A DNA stretch of 64,000 nucleotides from Streptococcus rubneri (GCF_004785935.1 NZ_SRRP01000001.1:1178001-1242000), one strand, 5' to 3'; shown: positions 45,349 to 56,707, counted from the first letter of the stretch. Notes: a model not told the origin generated them from the sequence alone. Program-made: numbers and translations.

Positions 45349-47733
45349 TTATTTATTTACGTTTTCCCATTTCCAGTTGTGTACTTCTGGAATATCATCA
45401 CCATGTTCACGGATGTAAGCATTGTGGAAGGCAATTGTTTCGTCCATTTGAGCTGCAAATTCAGCTGCTTCTGCTCCAAGAGCTGCATTAGCTGCATCTT
45501 GTGCCAAGTGGAAGCGATCCAATTCAGACATGACACGCATATCGAATGGTGTTGTGATATCACCGTTTTCACGGTAACCATGCACACGCAAGTTGTGGTT
45601 GTGACGGTTGAAGAAGATATCACGGATCATGCCTTCGTAACCGTGGAAGGCAAAGATCACTGGTTTATCAGTTGTGAAGACTTTGTCAAACTCTTCATCT
45701 GAAAGTCCACGCGCATCGACTGATGGGTGACGCAATTTCAAGATATCCACAACGTTGACAAAGCGAATCTTCAATTCTGGGAAAGCCTTGTGCAAGATTG
45801 TGATGGCTGCAAGAGCTTCTAAGTTCGGCTCTGTCCCTGCAGCTGCAATGACAAGATCTGGCTCTTCATCTGCTGAAACAGTTGATGCCCAATCAATCAC
45901 TTTGTATCCTTCACGAACCAATTCTTCTGCTTCATCAGCTGAGTAGAATTGAGGACGTGGGTGTTTAGAAGCAACGATCAAGTTAATCTTGTCTTCTGCC
46001 TTGAAGGCTTTGTCCATTACTGCCAAGAAGCTGTTTGTATCTGCTGGCAAGTACTCACGGATGTATTCTGGAGTTTTTTCTGCCAAGTGAGTCAAGATAC
46101 CTGGATCTTGGTGAGTGTAACCATTGTGGTCTTGTTGGAATACTGTTGAAGTCGCAATCAAGTTCAAGGCTGGGTAGTTTTTACGCCATGTCGTGTGAGT
46201 CTTAGATTTACGCAACCATTTGAAGTGTTGAGTAATCATTGAGTCTACTACACGAAGGAATGATTCGTAAGAAGCGAAGAATCCATGACGACCTGTCAAG
46301 ACATATCCTTCGAGCATTCCTTCCGCTTGGTGTTCTGACAATTGAGAGTCAATCACACGTCCAGCAGGGCTCAAAGCTTCATCGTAGTCTGGTTTCATAC
46401 GTCCTAACCATTGACGGCTTGTACGAGTAAAGACTTCTTGAAGACGGTTTGATTTGGTTTCATCTGGTCCAAAGATACGGAAGTTATCTGGGTTCGCATC
46501 CACAAGATCTGCTGCATACTTACCAAATTCGATCATATCTTGCGCCATGATAGCACCTGGTGTTTCGATCTTGAAGGCATGTTTCTTCCAATCAGCAGTG
46601 TCCATTGGCTTGATGACACCTGCGTTTGTGATTGGGTTCATAGCCATGCGTCGATCACCTTTTGGTGCGATTTCAGCAATTTCAGGAAGCAATTTCCCAT
46701 TTTCGTCGAACAACTCAGCTGGACGGTATGATTCCAACCAAGAAAGAAGAGCATCCACATGCTCCATGTGGTGAGCATCTACTGGGATTGGCACTTGGTG
46801 AGCACGGAAGCCACCTTCAATTGGTGTTCCTTCCCAAGCCTTTGGACCTGTCCAACCTTTAGGAATACGAGCAATCAAGACAGGGTATACTGGTTGAGTT
46901 GCTTCTTCTGCAGAACATTTACGAGCTTCTGCTTGGACTTTCTTGATTTCTTCAATCGCTTCGTCCAATTTTTCTGCAAACAAAGCATGAGATGCTTCGT
47001 GGTCGTCAGAAATAGCCGTTACGTCTGCAAAGATTGGTTTCCATCCAAGACCTTCAAAGAAGAGGGCCAATTCTTCGTCTGTTTTGCGTTCGAAGATCGT
47101 TGGGTTGTGGATTTTCCCACCGTTGAGGTAGAAGATTGGAAGAACAGCACCATCGTTAACTGGGTTCAAGAAGGTATTGGCCAACCAACCAGCCATCAAT
47201 GGACCAGTTTCCCCTTCACCATCACCGATTACGGTTGCAGCAATCACATCTGGATTATCTAAAACAGCTCCAGCTGCGTGAGAAAGAGCATAACCAAGTT
47301 CTCCACCTTCGTGGATAGATCCAGGAGTTTCAGGTGCCGCGTGAGATGCAATCCCTCCTGGGAATGAGAAGATTTTACATAGGTGTTTAAATCCTTCTTC
47401 ATTTTGTGGGATATTTGGATTCAATTCTGTATAAGAACCATCTAAGTAAGAGTTGGACACCATTACTTGTCCACCATGACCTGGTCCTTCAATGTAGAAC
47501 ATATCCAAGTCATATTTGTTGATTGCACGGTTCAAGTGTGCGTAAATAAAGTTTTGTCCAGGTACAGTTCCCCAGTGTCCGATTGGGTGAGCCTTCAAAT
47601 CGTTTTCAACAACTTCACGTTTCAACAACGGGTTGTCTTTTAAGTACATTTGAGCAGCTGAAATATAGTTGGCTGCGCGCCACCACGCATCCACTTTATC
47701 CAAGTATGCTTTGCTGTTAAAATCAACAGTCAT
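45349..47733 (-). CDS. xfp: Xylulose-5-phosphate/fructose-6-phosphate phosphoketolase
   Basis: 794 residues from ATG 47733 (GAGAGGAGACAAT upstream; the TTG five codons earlier contains the ribosome binding site). Phosphoketolase signatures are visible: GPGHGGQ near 88, [12 protein letters not shown] near 145 and the ThDP motif [10 protein letters not shown] near 170. The enzyme splits xylulose-5-P or fructose-6-P with phosphate to acetyl phosphate plus glyceraldehyde-3-P or erythrose-4-P, an ATP-yielding shunt. It is monocistronic, with a hairpin-rich leader. No clear promoter was found. Confidence 0.96.
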   Translation of the reverse strand: MTVDFNSKAYLDKVDAWWRAANYISAAQMYLKDNPLLKREVVENDLKAHPIGHWGTVPGQNFIYAHLNRAINKYDLDMFYIEGPGHGGQVMVSNSYLDGSYTELNPNIPQNEEGFKHLCKIFSFPGGIASHAAPETPGSIHEGGELGYALSHAAGAVLDNPDVIAATVIGDGEGETGPLMAGWLANTFLNPVNDGAVLPIFYLNGGKIHNPTIFERKTDEELALFFEGLGWKPIFADVTAISDDHEASHALFAEKLDEAIEEIKKVQAEARKCSAEEATQPVYPVLIARIPKGWTGPKAWEGTPIEGGFRAHQVPIPVDAHHMEHVDALLSWLESYRPAELFDENGKLLPEIAEIAPKGDRRMAMNPITNAGVIKPMDTADWKKHAFKIETPGAIMAQDMIEFGKYAADLVDANPDNFRIFGPDETKSNRLQEVFTRTSRQWLGRMKPDYDEALSPAGRVIDSQLSEHQAEGMLEGYVLTGRHGFFASYESFLRVVDSMITQHFKWLRKSKTHTTWRKNYPALNLIATSTVFQQDHNGYTHQDPGILTHLAEKTPEYIREYLPADTNSFLAVMDKAFKAEDKINLIVASKHPRPQFYSADEAEELVREGYKVIDWASTVSADEEPDLVIAAAGTEPNLEALAAITILHKAFPELKIRFVNVVDILKLRHPSVDARGLSDEEFDKVFTTDKPVIFAFHGYEGMIRDIFFNRHNHNLRVHGYRENGDITTPFDMRVMSELDRFHLAQDAANAALGAEAAEFAAQMDETIAFHNAYIREHGDDIPEVHNWKWENVNK

Positions 47734-47759
47734 ATTGTCTCCTCTCAAATTCTAGCTAT

Positions 47760-47834
47760 GATTCTGATGAATTAGAATCCAGTGCAAGTATTTAGGTTAT
47801 AAACATTCTGTTTCACTCACATGAAGACAGAATG
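47760..47834 (-). promoter_or_regulatory. Hairpins in the xfp leader
   Basis: CATTCTGT/ACAGAATG extended by TTCA/TGAA (47804-47834, one bulge) and GATTCT/AGAATC (47760-47778) lie 27-100 nt before the xfp ATG. The remaining 47835-48037 is AT-rich with no firm xfp promoter. Confidence 0.45.
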
Positions 47835-48037
47835 AGCGCGAACCAAATTTAATTCAATTCTTCTCTATTCTATCAATAAATTTTCCATTTGTATATAGAA
47901 AAGTCGAAAAAAAATATAATTTTTTATAAAAAGTCTCTTTCCATATTTTTTACATATAAATCATTGTTTTTATAAGTTTTCGTTTTCTGTAAAGTAATGT
48001 TATACCAAGCCTTTTAACGCCTCTCTTTTTGAGCACC

Positions 48038-48066
48038 TTGTCAACAGAGCGCTTTCATGATATACT
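48038..48066 (+). promoter_or_regulatory. Promoter of the two-TM protein gene
   Basis: TTGTCA (48038-48043), 17 nt, TATACT (48061-48066). Confidence 0.7.
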
Positions 48067-48093
48067 TTCAGTATCAAAGTGAAGGAGACATTT

Positions 48094-49062
48094 ATGATTA
48101 AAGAAAAACGCAATAAAGGGTTTATCTCTGGCCTTGTCGTTTCCCTCTTCTTTTTAGCTTTTGCTGGGATGATGCTTTTTCTCTGGAATCATCATCAAAA
48201 CCCTACTGCTTCTTTCCCTGAAGCTAAGAAATCTGGAGATACTGTTACCATGAAAGTCTACGATATCTATCCAGAACCTATCGGAACCATCGATAATGGT
48301 CACGTCATCTATTTGGTCCAATACGATACTAAAAATGATGGAAAATATGCAGGGATTGAAGCCAAGAAAGACGATGCTGCTATCAAGGAAATTCTGGAAA
48401 AAGCAGACAAAGGGGAACTACAAAAGAAACCTTATACCCTTAAGGGAAGTCAGTTAGCCCCCCTACAATCTTCTAGTAACAATTCTCGAAATGAGCGCAT
48501 TGTCAACTACAGTGAATTTATCCGTTCTGTCCTTGATCCTAGCTCTGTCGTTGCTCTCAATATGACTAAGAATTATTATTTCAGCTTGACCGAATACCAA
48601 AAAGATGGTTTTGTCTTCCTAGGTAGTTCCCTTCTCATTATAGCGGTAGCCATCTCAACGCTTGTGGCTAGCTTCTTCCTTCGAAAACGAACTATCGCTT
48701 CTTACGAAGAACTCTACCAAGCCTACCCAGAGTTACAAGGGGACATCAGCCATGTTGCTGACCAAGCAAGCTATTACAACCAAGAACTAAAAGTAATCTT
48801 ATACAAAAATCATTTAATCACCTATTTCAAGGGGACTCAGGCAGTAGACCTCCGAGATGTCCAACAACTCTACTTGACCATCACTCGCATTCGTCAATCA
48901 GCCATTTCCCGTCCGATCTACCAACTTTGCTGTATCCGCAAGGACAGACCTAAGAAAAAATTCAATATGCCTATTCGAAACAAGAAAAATGCTGAAGAAC
49001 AGCTTTACACTCTCTATGCACAGATTTCTGAGAAATTCCCAGAAGTCAAGCTTGGTGTATAA
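48094..49062 (+). CDS. Unknown membrane protein with two helices
   Basis: 322 residues from ATG 48094, 6 nt after AAGGAG; the GTG five codons upstream contains that site. A first helix lies at about 10-30 and a second near 165-190, with an extracellular domain between ([13 protein letters not shown]) and a ~130-residue cytoplasmic tail rich in Lys/Tyr. No family is recognised. It stands alone between a clear promoter and a long terminator. Confidence 0.65.
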   Translation: MIKEKRNKGFISGLVVSLFFLAFAGMMLFLWNHHQNPTASFPEAKKSGDTVTMKVYDIYPEPIGTIDNGHVIYLVQYDTKNDGKYAGIEAKKDDAAIKEILEKADKGELQKKPYTLKGSQLAPLQSSSNNSRNERIVNYSEFIRSVLDPSSVVALNMTKNYYFSLTEYQKDGFVFLGSSLLIIAVAISTLVASFFLRKRTIASYEELYQAYPELQGDISHVADQASYYNQELKVILYKNHLITYFKGTQAVDLRDVQQLYLTITRIRQSAISRPIYQLCCIRKDRPKKKFNMPIRNKKNAEEQLYTLYAQISEKFPEVKLGV

Positions 49063-49098
49063 CATACAGCCATCAAGAAAACCTTATCGACTAATTGG

Positions 49099-49149
49099 AA
49101 ACACCCGTGACGCTAGGTCAAGAGACCGCTCGCTACGGGTGTTTTCTTT
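49099..49149 (+). terminator. Long hairpin terminator
   Basis: AAACACCCGT (49099-49108) pairs with ACGGGTGTTT (49135-49144) with an inner GGTC/GACC, followed by a T-rich tail. Confidence 0.8.
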
Positions 49150-49202
49150 TTGAGGCAACTATGGTCACTAACTGTTTCGATCTCACTTGCCTGTAAAAAC
49201 CA

Positions 49203-49246
49203 GAAAAGGATCTTATCCTGTAGAAGTAGAGAATAAGATCCTTTTC
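49203..49246. terminator. hutI terminator
   Basis: A 14-bp perfect stem, GAAAAGGATCTTAT (49203-49216) with ATAAGATCCTTTTC (49233-49246). It can act on both strands. Confidence 0.8.
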
Positions 49247-49279
49247 AAAACTTTAGGAGCCTATGACTAAAAGGGAGAA

Positions 49280-50527
49280 TTAAATGACTTTCTTCCCATG
49301 TTTATAGACATCAGTCACGAGGTTAGTTGCAAAGAAGTAGAAGAGATAATCTAGGTTTGGTGCGTCATAAATAGTAATATCCGCATCCTTTCCAGGATCC
49401 AAGCTTCCGATTTTGTTTGCCCGATCCACCGAATAGGCCGCATTAATGGTCACAGCATTGAGAATTTCCACTGGAGTCAAGCGCATCATGAAGCAACCAA
49501 GGTGCATAGCAAACTGGAGATTGGCTGTCGGACAAGATCCCGGATTGCTGTCAGTCGTTAGGGTAATGGCCATACCAGCATCCAACATCTTACGAGCCGG
49601 TGCATAGGTATCTTCCATCAGACTAAAGGTTGTTGCCGGCAAAAGATTTCCTATGACCTTTGCTTCGGCCAGTTTCTGAATCCCTTCGTCGGTAATCACC
49701 ATCAGGTGTTCTGCGCTAGTTGCTTTCAACTCAGCCGCCACATCTACTCCACCGATGGACTCGATTTCATCTGCATGAATCCGTAGCTTAAAGCCCATTT
49801 CCTTAGCTTTAGAGAGAAGATAGCGAGATTCATCTGCTGTAAAGACACCCTTTTCACAGAAGATATCGCAGAATTCAGCCAGATTGTCTTCTTTCACTTT
49901 CGGAAGCATTTGTTCAATGATGAGATCTAAATACTCCTTTGAACGCCCCTTGTACTCCGTTGGAATCGCGTGAGCTGCCATAAAGGTTGAAACCAGATCA
50001 ATCTCATGGTCATGATCCAAGGCTGCAACCACATCTAATTGCCGTTTTTCAGTTTCCCAATCCAACCCGTAACCACTCTTAGCTTCAACGGTTGTCACCC
50101 CATGACGCAACATATAGTCCAGAAGACGTTTAGACTTATCATAAAGATTCTCAAATGAAGCTTCTCGTGTCGCCCGAACGGTGCTCAGAATCCCTCCCCC
50201 TTGAGCGAGAATGTCTAAGTAGGAAACACCCGCTAACTTTTTAGCAAATTCATGTTCACGACTGCCTCCATAAACCAAGTGGGTATGGCAATCGATCAAG
50301 CCAGGGGTGGCAACTTTTCCTTCATAAGATCGGATTTCCGTATGGTCATCTACCAGCTCTTGGTCTGGCTGACCTGTTCCAATCGCGAGAATCTTTCCAT
50401 CCTTTATTGCAATATAAGCATCGGAAAGGATTTTTGCCTCTGCCATCTCCTCGCCATAAAGAGGATGGCCTAGATCATTTGGACAAAACAACTGGTTAAA
50501 GTGGGTTAAGATTACATCAGCAGACAT
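49280..50527 (-). CDS. hutI: Imidazolonepropionase
   Basis: 415 residues, amidohydrolase fold. Metal-binding HxH is in [16 protein letters not shown] near 80. [10 protein letters not shown] near 245 and [15 protein letters not shown] near 320 complete the site. It opens the ring of imidazolone propionate to N-formimino-L-glutamate, the third step of histidine breakdown. It is the only hut gene on the minus strand, divergent from hutU, with a promoter TTGACG-17-TAAAAT inside the shared control region. Confidence 0.96.
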   Translation of the reverse strand: MSADVILTHFNQLFCPNDLGHPLYGEEMAEAKILSDAYIAIKDGKILAIGTGQPDQELVDDHTEIRSYEGKVATPGLIDCHTHLVYGGSREHEFAKKLAGVSYLDILAQGGGILSTVRATREASFENLYDKSKRLLDYMLRHGVTTVEAKSGYGLDWETEKRQLDVVAALDHDHEIDLVSTFMAAHAIPTEYKGRSKEYLDLIIEQMLPKVKEDNLAEFCDIFCEKGVFTADESRYLLSKAKEMGFKLRIHADEIESIGGVDVAAELKATSAEHLMVITDEGIQKLAEAKVIGNLLPATTFSLMEDTYAPARKMLDAGMAITLTTDSNPGSCPTANLQFAMHLGCFMMRLTPVEILNAVTINAAYSVDRANKIGSLDPGKDADITIYDAPNLDYLFYFFATNLVTDVYKHGKKVI

Positions 50528-50584
50528 ATGAATATTTTCCTTTCTATTTCCATTATGATTTCATTTTATAATTCTAAAACAAAA

Positions 50585-50683
50585 GCGTCAAAAAAAAGTC
50601 AAAAACTAGTTTGCTCATCTTTTTTTGCTTTATTAAAAATTTATTTTTTTTTTGACTCTTTATTGACGCTATTTCGATACAAT
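50585..50683. promoter_or_regulatory. Divergent hutI-hutU control region with inverted pairs of GTCAA boxes
   Basis: Left block GCGTCAA-N6-GTCAA (50585-50602) and right block TTGAC-N6-TTGACGC (50652-50669) are mirror copies; in each the two boxes are 11 nt apart. The left block supplies the hutI -35 (TTGACG-17-TAAAAT, minus). hutU has TACAAT at 50678-50683, with TTGACT 20 nt away (too long) or TTGACG 9 nt away (too short), which suggests activation by a regulator. Confidence 0.6.
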
Positions 50684-50728
50684 AAAGAAAATATAAATCC
50701 ATAGTTCAACTATAAGGAGGTTCCTACT

Positions 50729-52759
50729 ATGACATTTATCGACGATAAAGAAATTGCAGCAGCCATGTCTGTCAAACTTGACTATGATGTCCTTCCTGAA
50801 AAGACTACTTTTCAAGAAGGAATCCGACGTGCGCCAGATAGAGGCTTCCGCTTGACGCAAGCTCAGACTGAGATTGCCCTCAAGAATGCTTTGCGTTACA
50901 TTCCTAGAAAATTCCATCAAGAGTTGATCCCAGAATTCTTAGAAGAATTGAAAACTCGTGGTCGGATCTACGGCTACCGTTTCCGTCCAAAAGAACGTAT
51001 CTATGGAAAACCAATTGATGAGTACAAAGGTAAATGCACTGCTGCTAAGGCTATGCAGGTCATGATCGACAATAACTTGAGTTTTGAAATTGCCCTTTAT
51101 CCATATGAATTAGTCACTTACGGAGAAACAGGTTCTGTCTGTGCCAACTGGATGCAATACAACTTGATCAAGAAGTATTTAGAAGTGATGACAGAAGACC
51201 AAACCTTGGTCGTTGAATCTGGTCACCCTCTTGGCCTTTTTAAGTCTAAACCAGAAGCTCCTCGCGTTATCATTACCAACGGTCTTTTGATCGGTGAATA
51301 TGATAACATGCACGATTGGGAAATTGCTGAAGAGATGGGCGTTACCAACTACGGTCAAATGACTGCTGGTGGATGGATGTACATCGGCCCTCAAGGAATC
51401 GTCCATGGTACCTTCAACACCCTTCTCAATGCTGGCCGTCTTAAACTCGGTGTTGCTGATGACGGCGACTTAACCGGCAAACTCTTCATTTCATCTGGTC
51501 TAGGTGGGATGAGTGGGGCTCAAGGGAAAGCGGCTGAAATTGCAAAAGCTGTTGCCATCGTTGCAGAAGTGGACCGCTCTCGTATCGAAACCCGCCACTC
51601 TCAAGGTTGGATTAGCCAAGTGACAGCCAGTGCGGAAGAAGCTGTGAAATTGGCTCAAGCAGCACTGGAAGCTGGTGAGTCAACTTCGATTGCCTACCAT
51701 GGAAATATCGTAGACTTGCTCGAATATGTCAATGAACACCAAGTCCATGTTCACCTCTTGTCTGACCAAACCTCTTGTCACAACGTATACGATGGTGGGT
51801 ATTGTCCAGTTGGTATCAGCTTTGAAGAACGGACTCGTTTGTTAGCAGAAGACAAAGAAACCTTCCACCGTCTCGTCGATGAAACCCTGGCTCGTCACTA
51901 TGCAGTCATCAAAGCCTTGACTGCTAAAGGCACCTACTTCTTCGACTACGGTAATGCCTTCATGAAATCTGTTTACGACTCTGGCATCAAGGAAATTTCT
52001 AAGAATGGTTTGGACGACAAGGACGGCTTCATTTGGCCATCTTATGTAGAAGATATCATGGGACCTATGCTATTTGACTATGGTTATGGTCCATTCCGTT
52101 GGGTCTGCCTCAGTGGTAAACACGAAGACTTGATTGCAACTGACCATGCAGCTATGGAAGCGATTGATCCAACTCGTCGCTACCAAGACCGCGACAACTA
52201 CAACTGGATTCGCGATGCTGAAAAGAATCAGCTAGTTGTTGGCACACAAGCTCGTATCCTCTATCAAGATTGTATGGGACGTGTCAACATTGCTTTGAAA
52301 TTTAATGAACTCATTCGCCAAGGTAAGATTGGACCTGTCATGATTGGACGTGACCACCATGATGTATCTGGTACAGATGCTCCATTCCGTGAAACTTCCA
52401 ATATCAAAGATGGATCTAATGTTACTTGTGATATGGCCGTTCAATGTTACGCTGGTAACGCTGCTCGCGGTATGAGTCTCGTGGCGCTCCACAACGGTGG
52501 TGGTACTGGTATCGGTAAAGCCATCAACGGAGGATTTGGTCTCGTTCTAGACGGTAGCCACCGGATCGATGAAATCATCAAGTCTGCTATTGCATGGGAT
52601 ACCATGGGCGGTGTTGCTCGTCGGAACTGGGCACGAAATAACCATGCGATTGAAACAGCCATCGAATACAACCGTCTCCATGCAGGCACAGACCACATCA
52701 CCATTCCTTATCTTGCAGATGAAGATTTGGTCAAAGATGCAGTTCAAAAATTATTTTAA
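50729..52759 (+). CDS. hutU: Urocanate hydratase
   Basis: 676 residues. AAGGAGG lies 8 nt before ATG 50729. The NAD-binding stretch GLGGMSGAQGKAAEIA near 250 and the active-site DQTSCHN and GYCPVG regions near 350 match urocanases. It is longer than the ~555-residue proteobacterial enzyme, which is normal for the firmicute long form. It converts urocanate to imidazolone propionate. First of eight plus-strand hut genes. Confidence 0.96.
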   Translation: MTFIDDKEIAAAMSVKLDYDVLPEKTTFQEGIRRAPDRGFRLTQAQTEIALKNALRYIPRKFHQELIPEFLEELKTRGRIYGYRFRPKERIYGKPIDEYKGKCTAAKAMQVMIDNNLSFEIALYPYELVTYGETGSVCANWMQYNLIKKYLEVMTEDQTLVVESGHPLGLFKSKPEAPRVIITNGLLIGEYDNMHDWEIAEEMGVTNYGQMTAGGWMYIGPQGIVHGTFNTLLNAGRLKLGVADDGDLTGKLFISSGLGGMSGAQGKAAEIAKAVAIVAEVDRSRIETRHSQGWISQVTASAEEAVKLAQAALEAGESTSIAYHGNIVDLLEYVNEHQVHVHLLSDQTSCHNVYDGGYCPVGISFEERTRLLAEDKETFHRLVDETLARHYAVIKALTAKGTYFFDYGNAFMKSVYDSGIKEISKNGLDDKDGFIWPSYVEDIMGPMLFDYGYGPFRWVCLSGKHEDLIATDHAAMEAIDPTRRYQDRDNYNWIRDAEKNQLVVGTQARILYQDCMGRVNIALKFNELIRQGKIGPVMIGRDHHDVSGTDAPFRETSNIKDGSNVTCDMAVQCYAGNAARGMSLVALHNGGGTGIGKAINGGFGLVLDGSHRIDEIIKSAIAWDTMGGVARRNWARNNHAIETAIEYNRLHAGTDHITIPYLADEDLVKDAVQKLF

Positions 52760-52783
52760 CATCAAAAAATAAAAACTGAGAAA

Positions 52784-52813
52784 GGGGAGGAAATACAAAG
52801 ACTCCTCCTCCCC
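52784..52813 (+). other. GC-rich hairpin between hutU and ftcD
   Basis: GGGGAGGA (52784-52791) pairs with TCCTCCCC (52806-52813). No T-run follows, so it may stabilise or process mRNA rather than end it. Confidence 0.5.
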
Positions 52814-52841
52814 ACCTTCTCCTATAAAAAGAGGTAATCAT

Positions 52842-53741
52842 ATGGCAAAAATTGTTGAGTGTATTCCAAACTTTTCTGAAGGACGCAATCAGGCTGTTAT
52901 TGACGGATTAGTCGCGACCGCAAAAAGTATTCCAGGTGTCACATTATTAGACTACTCGTCTGATGCCAGTCACAATCGCAGTGTCTTTACACTCGTTGGG
53001 GATGAAGAAAGTATTCAAGAAGTGGCTTTCCAATTGGTAAAATACGCATCTGAAAACATCGATATGACTAAACACGAAGGCGAGCACCCTCGTATGGGAG
53101 CAACAGACGTTTGTCCATTCGTTCCAGTCAAAGATATCACAACAGCAGAATGTGTCGAAATCGCCAATAAAGTTGCGGAACGCATCAATCGTGAATTAGG
53201 TATCCCAATCTTTCTCTATGAAGATGCAGCAAGTCGTCCAGAACGCACCAACCTTGCTAAAGTGCGCAAAGGCCAATTCGAAGGAATGCCAGAAAAATTA
53301 TTGGAAGAAGACTGGAAGCCAGACTACGGTGAACGTAAGATTCACCCAACAGCAGGAGTTACCGCTGTTGGTGTCCGTATGCCACTCGTTGCCTTCAATA
53401 TTAACCTTGACACAGATAATTTAGATATTGCCAATAAAATTTCTAAAATTATTCGTGGATCCAGTGGTGGATACAAATACTGTAAAGCAATCGGTGTCAT
53501 GCTAGAAGATCGTAACATCGCACAAGTCTCTATCAACATGGTCAACTTGGAACAATTCCCACTGTATCGTGTCGTTGAAACTGTTCGCTTCGAAGCACAG
53601 CGCTATGGTGTTCGAATCATCGGAACAGAACTCATCGGTCTTGCTCCTGCTAAGGCTTTGATTGACTCCGCTGAGTACTACTTGCAATTAGAAGATTTTG
53701 ACTACAGCAAACAAGTCTTGGAAAATCACTTGTTGGGTTAG
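52842..53741 (+). CDS. ftcD: Glutamate formimidoyltransferase
   Basis: 299 residues, matching the transferase half of animal FTCD. IVECIPNFSEGRN opens the protein; HRSVFT-like HNRSVFTLVG near 48 and EHPRMGATDVCPF near 88 form the active site region. It moves the formimino group of formiminoglutamate to tetrahydrofolate, yielding glutamate. It is 12 nt upstream of the cyclodeaminase gene, so the animal fusion is here two genes. Confidence 0.94.
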   Translation: MAKIVECIPNFSEGRNQAVIDGLVATAKSIPGVTLLDYSSDASHNRSVFTLVGDEESIQEVAFQLVKYASENIDMTKHEGEHPRMGATDVCPFVPVKDITTAECVEIANKVAERINRELGIPIFLYEDAASRPERTNLAKVRKGQFEGMPEKLLEEDWKPDYGERKIHPTAGVTAVGVRMPLVAFNINLDTDNLDIANKISKIIRGSSGGYKYCKAIGVMLEDRNIAQVSINMVNLEQFPLYRVVETVRFEAQRYGVRIIGTELIGLAPAKALIDSAEYYLQLEDFDYSKQVLENHLLG

Positions 53742-53753
53742 AAAGGGAGTTCT

Positions 53754-54383
53754 ATGAAACTAGTTGACTTAAGTATTACTGAGTTTGCCAAGGTTCTTGG
53801 TTCTGATGCTCCAGCTCCTGGGGGAGGCTCTGCCGCTGCCCTATCCGCTGCGAATGGGATTTCCCTTACAAAAATGGTCTGTGAACTCACCATTGGTAAG
53901 AAAAAATACGCTGAATATGAAGAGCACATCAAAGGGGTTCACGAAAAAAGCGCAAAACTCCAAGACCAACTACTAGAAGCCATCGACAAGGATACAGAAG
54001 CTTTCAATGTCGTATCAGCTGTCTTTGATCTTCCAAAAGAAACTGAAGAAGAGAAAGCCGCTCGTCGTGAAGCCATGCAAAAAGCCTTGAAACATGCGAC
54101 TGTATCTCCTTTCTCTATGATGGAGCTCATCGTTGAGGCTCTTGAAACAACAAAAGAAGCTGTTGGTAAGTCCAACACCAATGCGGCTAGTGACTTAGGA
54201 GTGGCTGCTCTCAACCTTAAAGCTGGACTTCAAGGTGCTTGGCTCAATGTCCTGATCAACATTTCAGGAATCAAGGACCAAGACTTCGTCCAAGAATACC
54301 ACGGCAAGGGACTCAAACTCCTCCAAACAGGTTCTGAGCTTGCAGATAGCATTTACCAAATCATTTTAGACAGTCTATCTTAA
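53754..54383 (+). CDS. fchA: Formimidotetrahydrofolate cyclodeaminase
   Basis: 209 residues, the second half of the FTCD pair, all helical. The folate-binding glycine stretch SDAPAPGGGSAAALSAANG (residues 18-36) is characteristic. It releases ammonia from formimino-THF to give 5,10-methenyl-THF. GAAAGGGAG precedes the ATG. Confidence 0.93.
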   Translation: MKLVDLSITEFAKVLGSDAPAPGGGSAAALSAANGISLTKMVCELTIGKKKYAEYEEHIKGVHEKSAKLQDQLLEAIDKDTEAFNVVSAVFDLPKETEEEKAARREAMQKALKHATVSPFSMMELIVEALETTKEAVGKSNTNAASDLGVAALNLKAGLQGAWLNVLINISGIKDQDFVQEYHGKGLKLLQTGSELADSIYQIILDSLS

Positions 54384-54439
54384 CCCCCCTAGTAAACAAC
54401 TCCTGCTACTAAAAATTATACAAGGAAAGAAGGGATTCT

Positions 54440-56113
54440 ATGGTTTTATCGGATATTGAAATTGCCAATTCTGTCCAAATGAAACCCATCACCGACATCG
54501 CCGCCGAACTAGGATTAACTGAAGAGGATATATCTCTCTACGGAAAATATAAGGCAAAAATTGATGGCAATCAATTGGAACAGTTGAAAGATAAGGAAGA
54601 TGGAAAGCTGATTCTTGTAACAGCCATCTCACCTACACCTGCTGGAGAAGGAAAGACAACAACCTCTGTTGGTTTAGTTGATGCCCTCTCTGCCATTGGT
54701 GAGAAAGCCGTTATCGCTCTCCGCGAACCATCTCTTGGCCCTGTCTTTGGGATCAAGGGTGGAGCTGCTGGTGGAGGTTATGCTCAGGTTGTTCCAATGG
54801 AAGACATCAACCTTCACTTTACAGGAGACTTCCATGCCATTGGGATTGCCAACAACCTGCTTGCAGCCTTGATTGACAATCACATCCATCACGGCAATGA
54901 GTTGGGCATCGATTCTCGTCGCATCACTTGGAAACGAGTGGTCGATATGAACGACCGGCAACTCCGCCATATTGTCGATGGCCTTCAAGGAAAGACAAAC
55001 GGAGTTCCTCGTGAAGATGGTTTCGACATCACAGTGGCATCTGAAATCATGGCTATTCTCTGTCTCTCAGAAAACATCCTTGACCTCAAAGAACGCCTTG
55101 ATCGCATCATTATCGGTTACAACTACCAAGGACAACCGGTCACAGCCAAAGACCTCAAAGCCGGAGGGGCTATGGCAGCTGTTCTCAAAGATGCCATTCA
55201 TCCCAACTTGGTACAAACCTTGGAACATACTCCTGCTATTATCCACGGTGGACCATTTGCCAATATCGCTCATGGCTGTAACAGTGTGCTGGCTACTAAA
55301 CTAGCTCTCAAATATGCAGACTATGTTGTTACAGAAGCTGGTTTTGGAGCAGACTTAGGTGCTGAAAAATTCATTGACATCAAGTGCCGCATAGCAGGAC
55401 TTAAACCTTCTGCCGTAGTCCTCGTCGCAACCATCCGTGCTCTCAAGATGCATGGTGGAGTTGCCAAAGCGGACTTGGCTACTGAAAATGTCCAAGCTGT
55501 CATCGATGGTCTACCAAACCTGGACAAACACTTGGCCAACATCCAAGAAGTCTACGGCCTCCCTGTGGTCGTTGCCATTAACAAATTCCCACTGGATACC
55601 GAAGCCGAGCTAGAAGCTGTTTATGAATCTTGTAAGAAACGCAATGTAGATGTTGTCATTTCGGATGTCTGGGCAAATGGTGGAGCTGGTGGACGCGACC
55701 TAGCTGAAAAAGTCATTCAACTAGCTCAAGAAGAAAACCACTTCTCTTATGTCTATGACGAAGAAGACAGCATTGAAACAAAACTGACCAAGATTGTCAC
55801 AAAAGTTTATGGTGGTAAAGGCATTAGCTTAACACCGGCGGCCAAACGTGAACTAAAAGAATTGGAAGCACTTGGTTTCTCCAACTACCCAATCTGTATG
55901 GCCAAAACGCAATATTCCTTCTCCGATGATGCCAAGAAGATCGGAGCACCGACAGATTTCACTGTAAAAATCAGTAACCTTAAGGTAGCAGCCGGAGCTG
56001 GCTTTATCGTAGCTCTCACCGGAACGATCATGACCATGCCTGGCCTGCCAAAAGTTCCAGCCAGTGAAAAGATTGATATCGACGCCCAAGGCAATATCAC
56101 TGGACTCTTTTAA
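54440..56113 (+). CDS. fhs: Formate-tetrahydrofolate ligase
   Basis: 557 residues. The P-loop [14 protein letters not shown] (residues 56-69) and [17 protein letters not shown] near 100 are diagnostic. Within a hut operon it most likely runs backwards: 10-formyl-THF made from the histidine formimino carbon gives formate and ATP. It would be a second Fhs if the housekeeping copy exists elsewhere; this cannot be seen here. It lies 57 nt after fchA. Confidence 0.95.
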   Translation: MVLSDIEIANSVQMKPITDIAAELGLTEEDISLYGKYKAKIDGNQLEQLKDKEDGKLILVTAISPTPAGEGKTTTSVGLVDALSAIGEKAVIALREPSLGPVFGIKGGAAGGGYAQVVPMEDINLHFTGDFHAIGIANNLLAALIDNHIHHGNELGIDSRRITWKRVVDMNDRQLRHIVDGLQGKTNGVPREDGFDITVASEIMAILCLSENILDLKERLDRIIIGYNYQGQPVTAKDLKAGGAMAAVLKDAIHPNLVQTLEHTPAIIHGGPFANIAHGCNSVLATKLALKYADYVVTEAGFGADLGAEKFIDIKCRIAGLKPSAVVLVATIRALKMHGGVAKADLATENVQAVIDGLPNLDKHLANIQEVYGLPVVVAINKFPLDTEAELEAVYESCKKRNVDVVISDVWANGGAGGRDLAEKVIQLAQEENHFSYVYDEEDSIETKLTKIVTKVYGGKGISLTPAAKRELKELEALGFSNYPICMAKTQYSFSDDAKKIGAPTDFTVKISNLKVAAGAGFIVALTGTIMTMPGLPKVPASEKIDIDAQGNITGLF

Positions 56114-56128
56114 GAAAGAGGCCATCCT

Positions 56129-56707
56129 ATGGTGAGTATCCTTCATCTTACCCCCGCAGATTATCAGATATCTACTTGGTCTGGTGGCCAAACCACCCAA
56201 CTCCTCCTCTCTCCAAAAGAGGGAAGTTACCCGGATCGAACCTTTGATTTCCGCCTCTCTACTGCAACGGTAGAGGTTGAAAAAAGTGACTTTACTGATC
56301 TATCTGGCTACCACCGTATCTTGATGCCCTTGGATGCATCCATTAGGCTCAATCATCTCGAACAAGAAGTGGTCTTGAATCCTTTTCAAAGTTACTTCTT
56401 TGATGGCGGAGATCCCGTATCTAGTCAAGGGACCTGTCAAGACTTTAATCTGATTTACAAACCCTCTTACCAGGGGCATATGAGCGCTATTTCCCCTCAT
56501 GAAAGTGTCAGTAGTCAGAGTCGCTATCAATTTATTTATGCACTCTCTTCGCTGACACTCGAATGGGGAAAGGAGCATACCAAAGTTCTTCAAGCGCATG
56601 AGCTTCTGGTTCTCGAACAAGCATCTCCCCTTCAAGAGATGACAATCACGTTTTCACCCCTTCAGTCTGGGGAGCAAGCAATTGCTATCTGGACTGCACT
56701 AAAATAA
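56129..56707 (+). CDS. hutD: HutD family protein
   Basis: 192 residues, double beta-barrel cupin-like family found in histidine utilisation clusters, recognised from WSGGQTTQLLL at 20-30 and FDFRLSTATVE. Reported roles in other bacteria are modulatory (limiting hut expression or sensing an intermediate); no catalytic residues are evident. It starts 16 nt after fhs. Confidence 0.8.
   Translation: MVSILHLTPADYQISTWSGGQTTQLLLSPKEGSYPDRTFDFRLSTATVEVEKSDFTDLSGYHRILMPLDASIRLNHLEQEVVLNPFQSYFFDGGDPVSSQGTCQDFNLIYKPSYQGHMSAISPHESVSSQSRYQFIYALSSLTLEWGKEHTKVLQAHELLVLEQASPLQEMTITFSPLQSGEQAIAIWTALK

Noticed and set aside
46759-47262. 167-residue frame antisense to xfp
   Set aside because: Low-complexity Phe/Ser/Cys composition typical of reverse-strand shadow; xfp is unambiguous.
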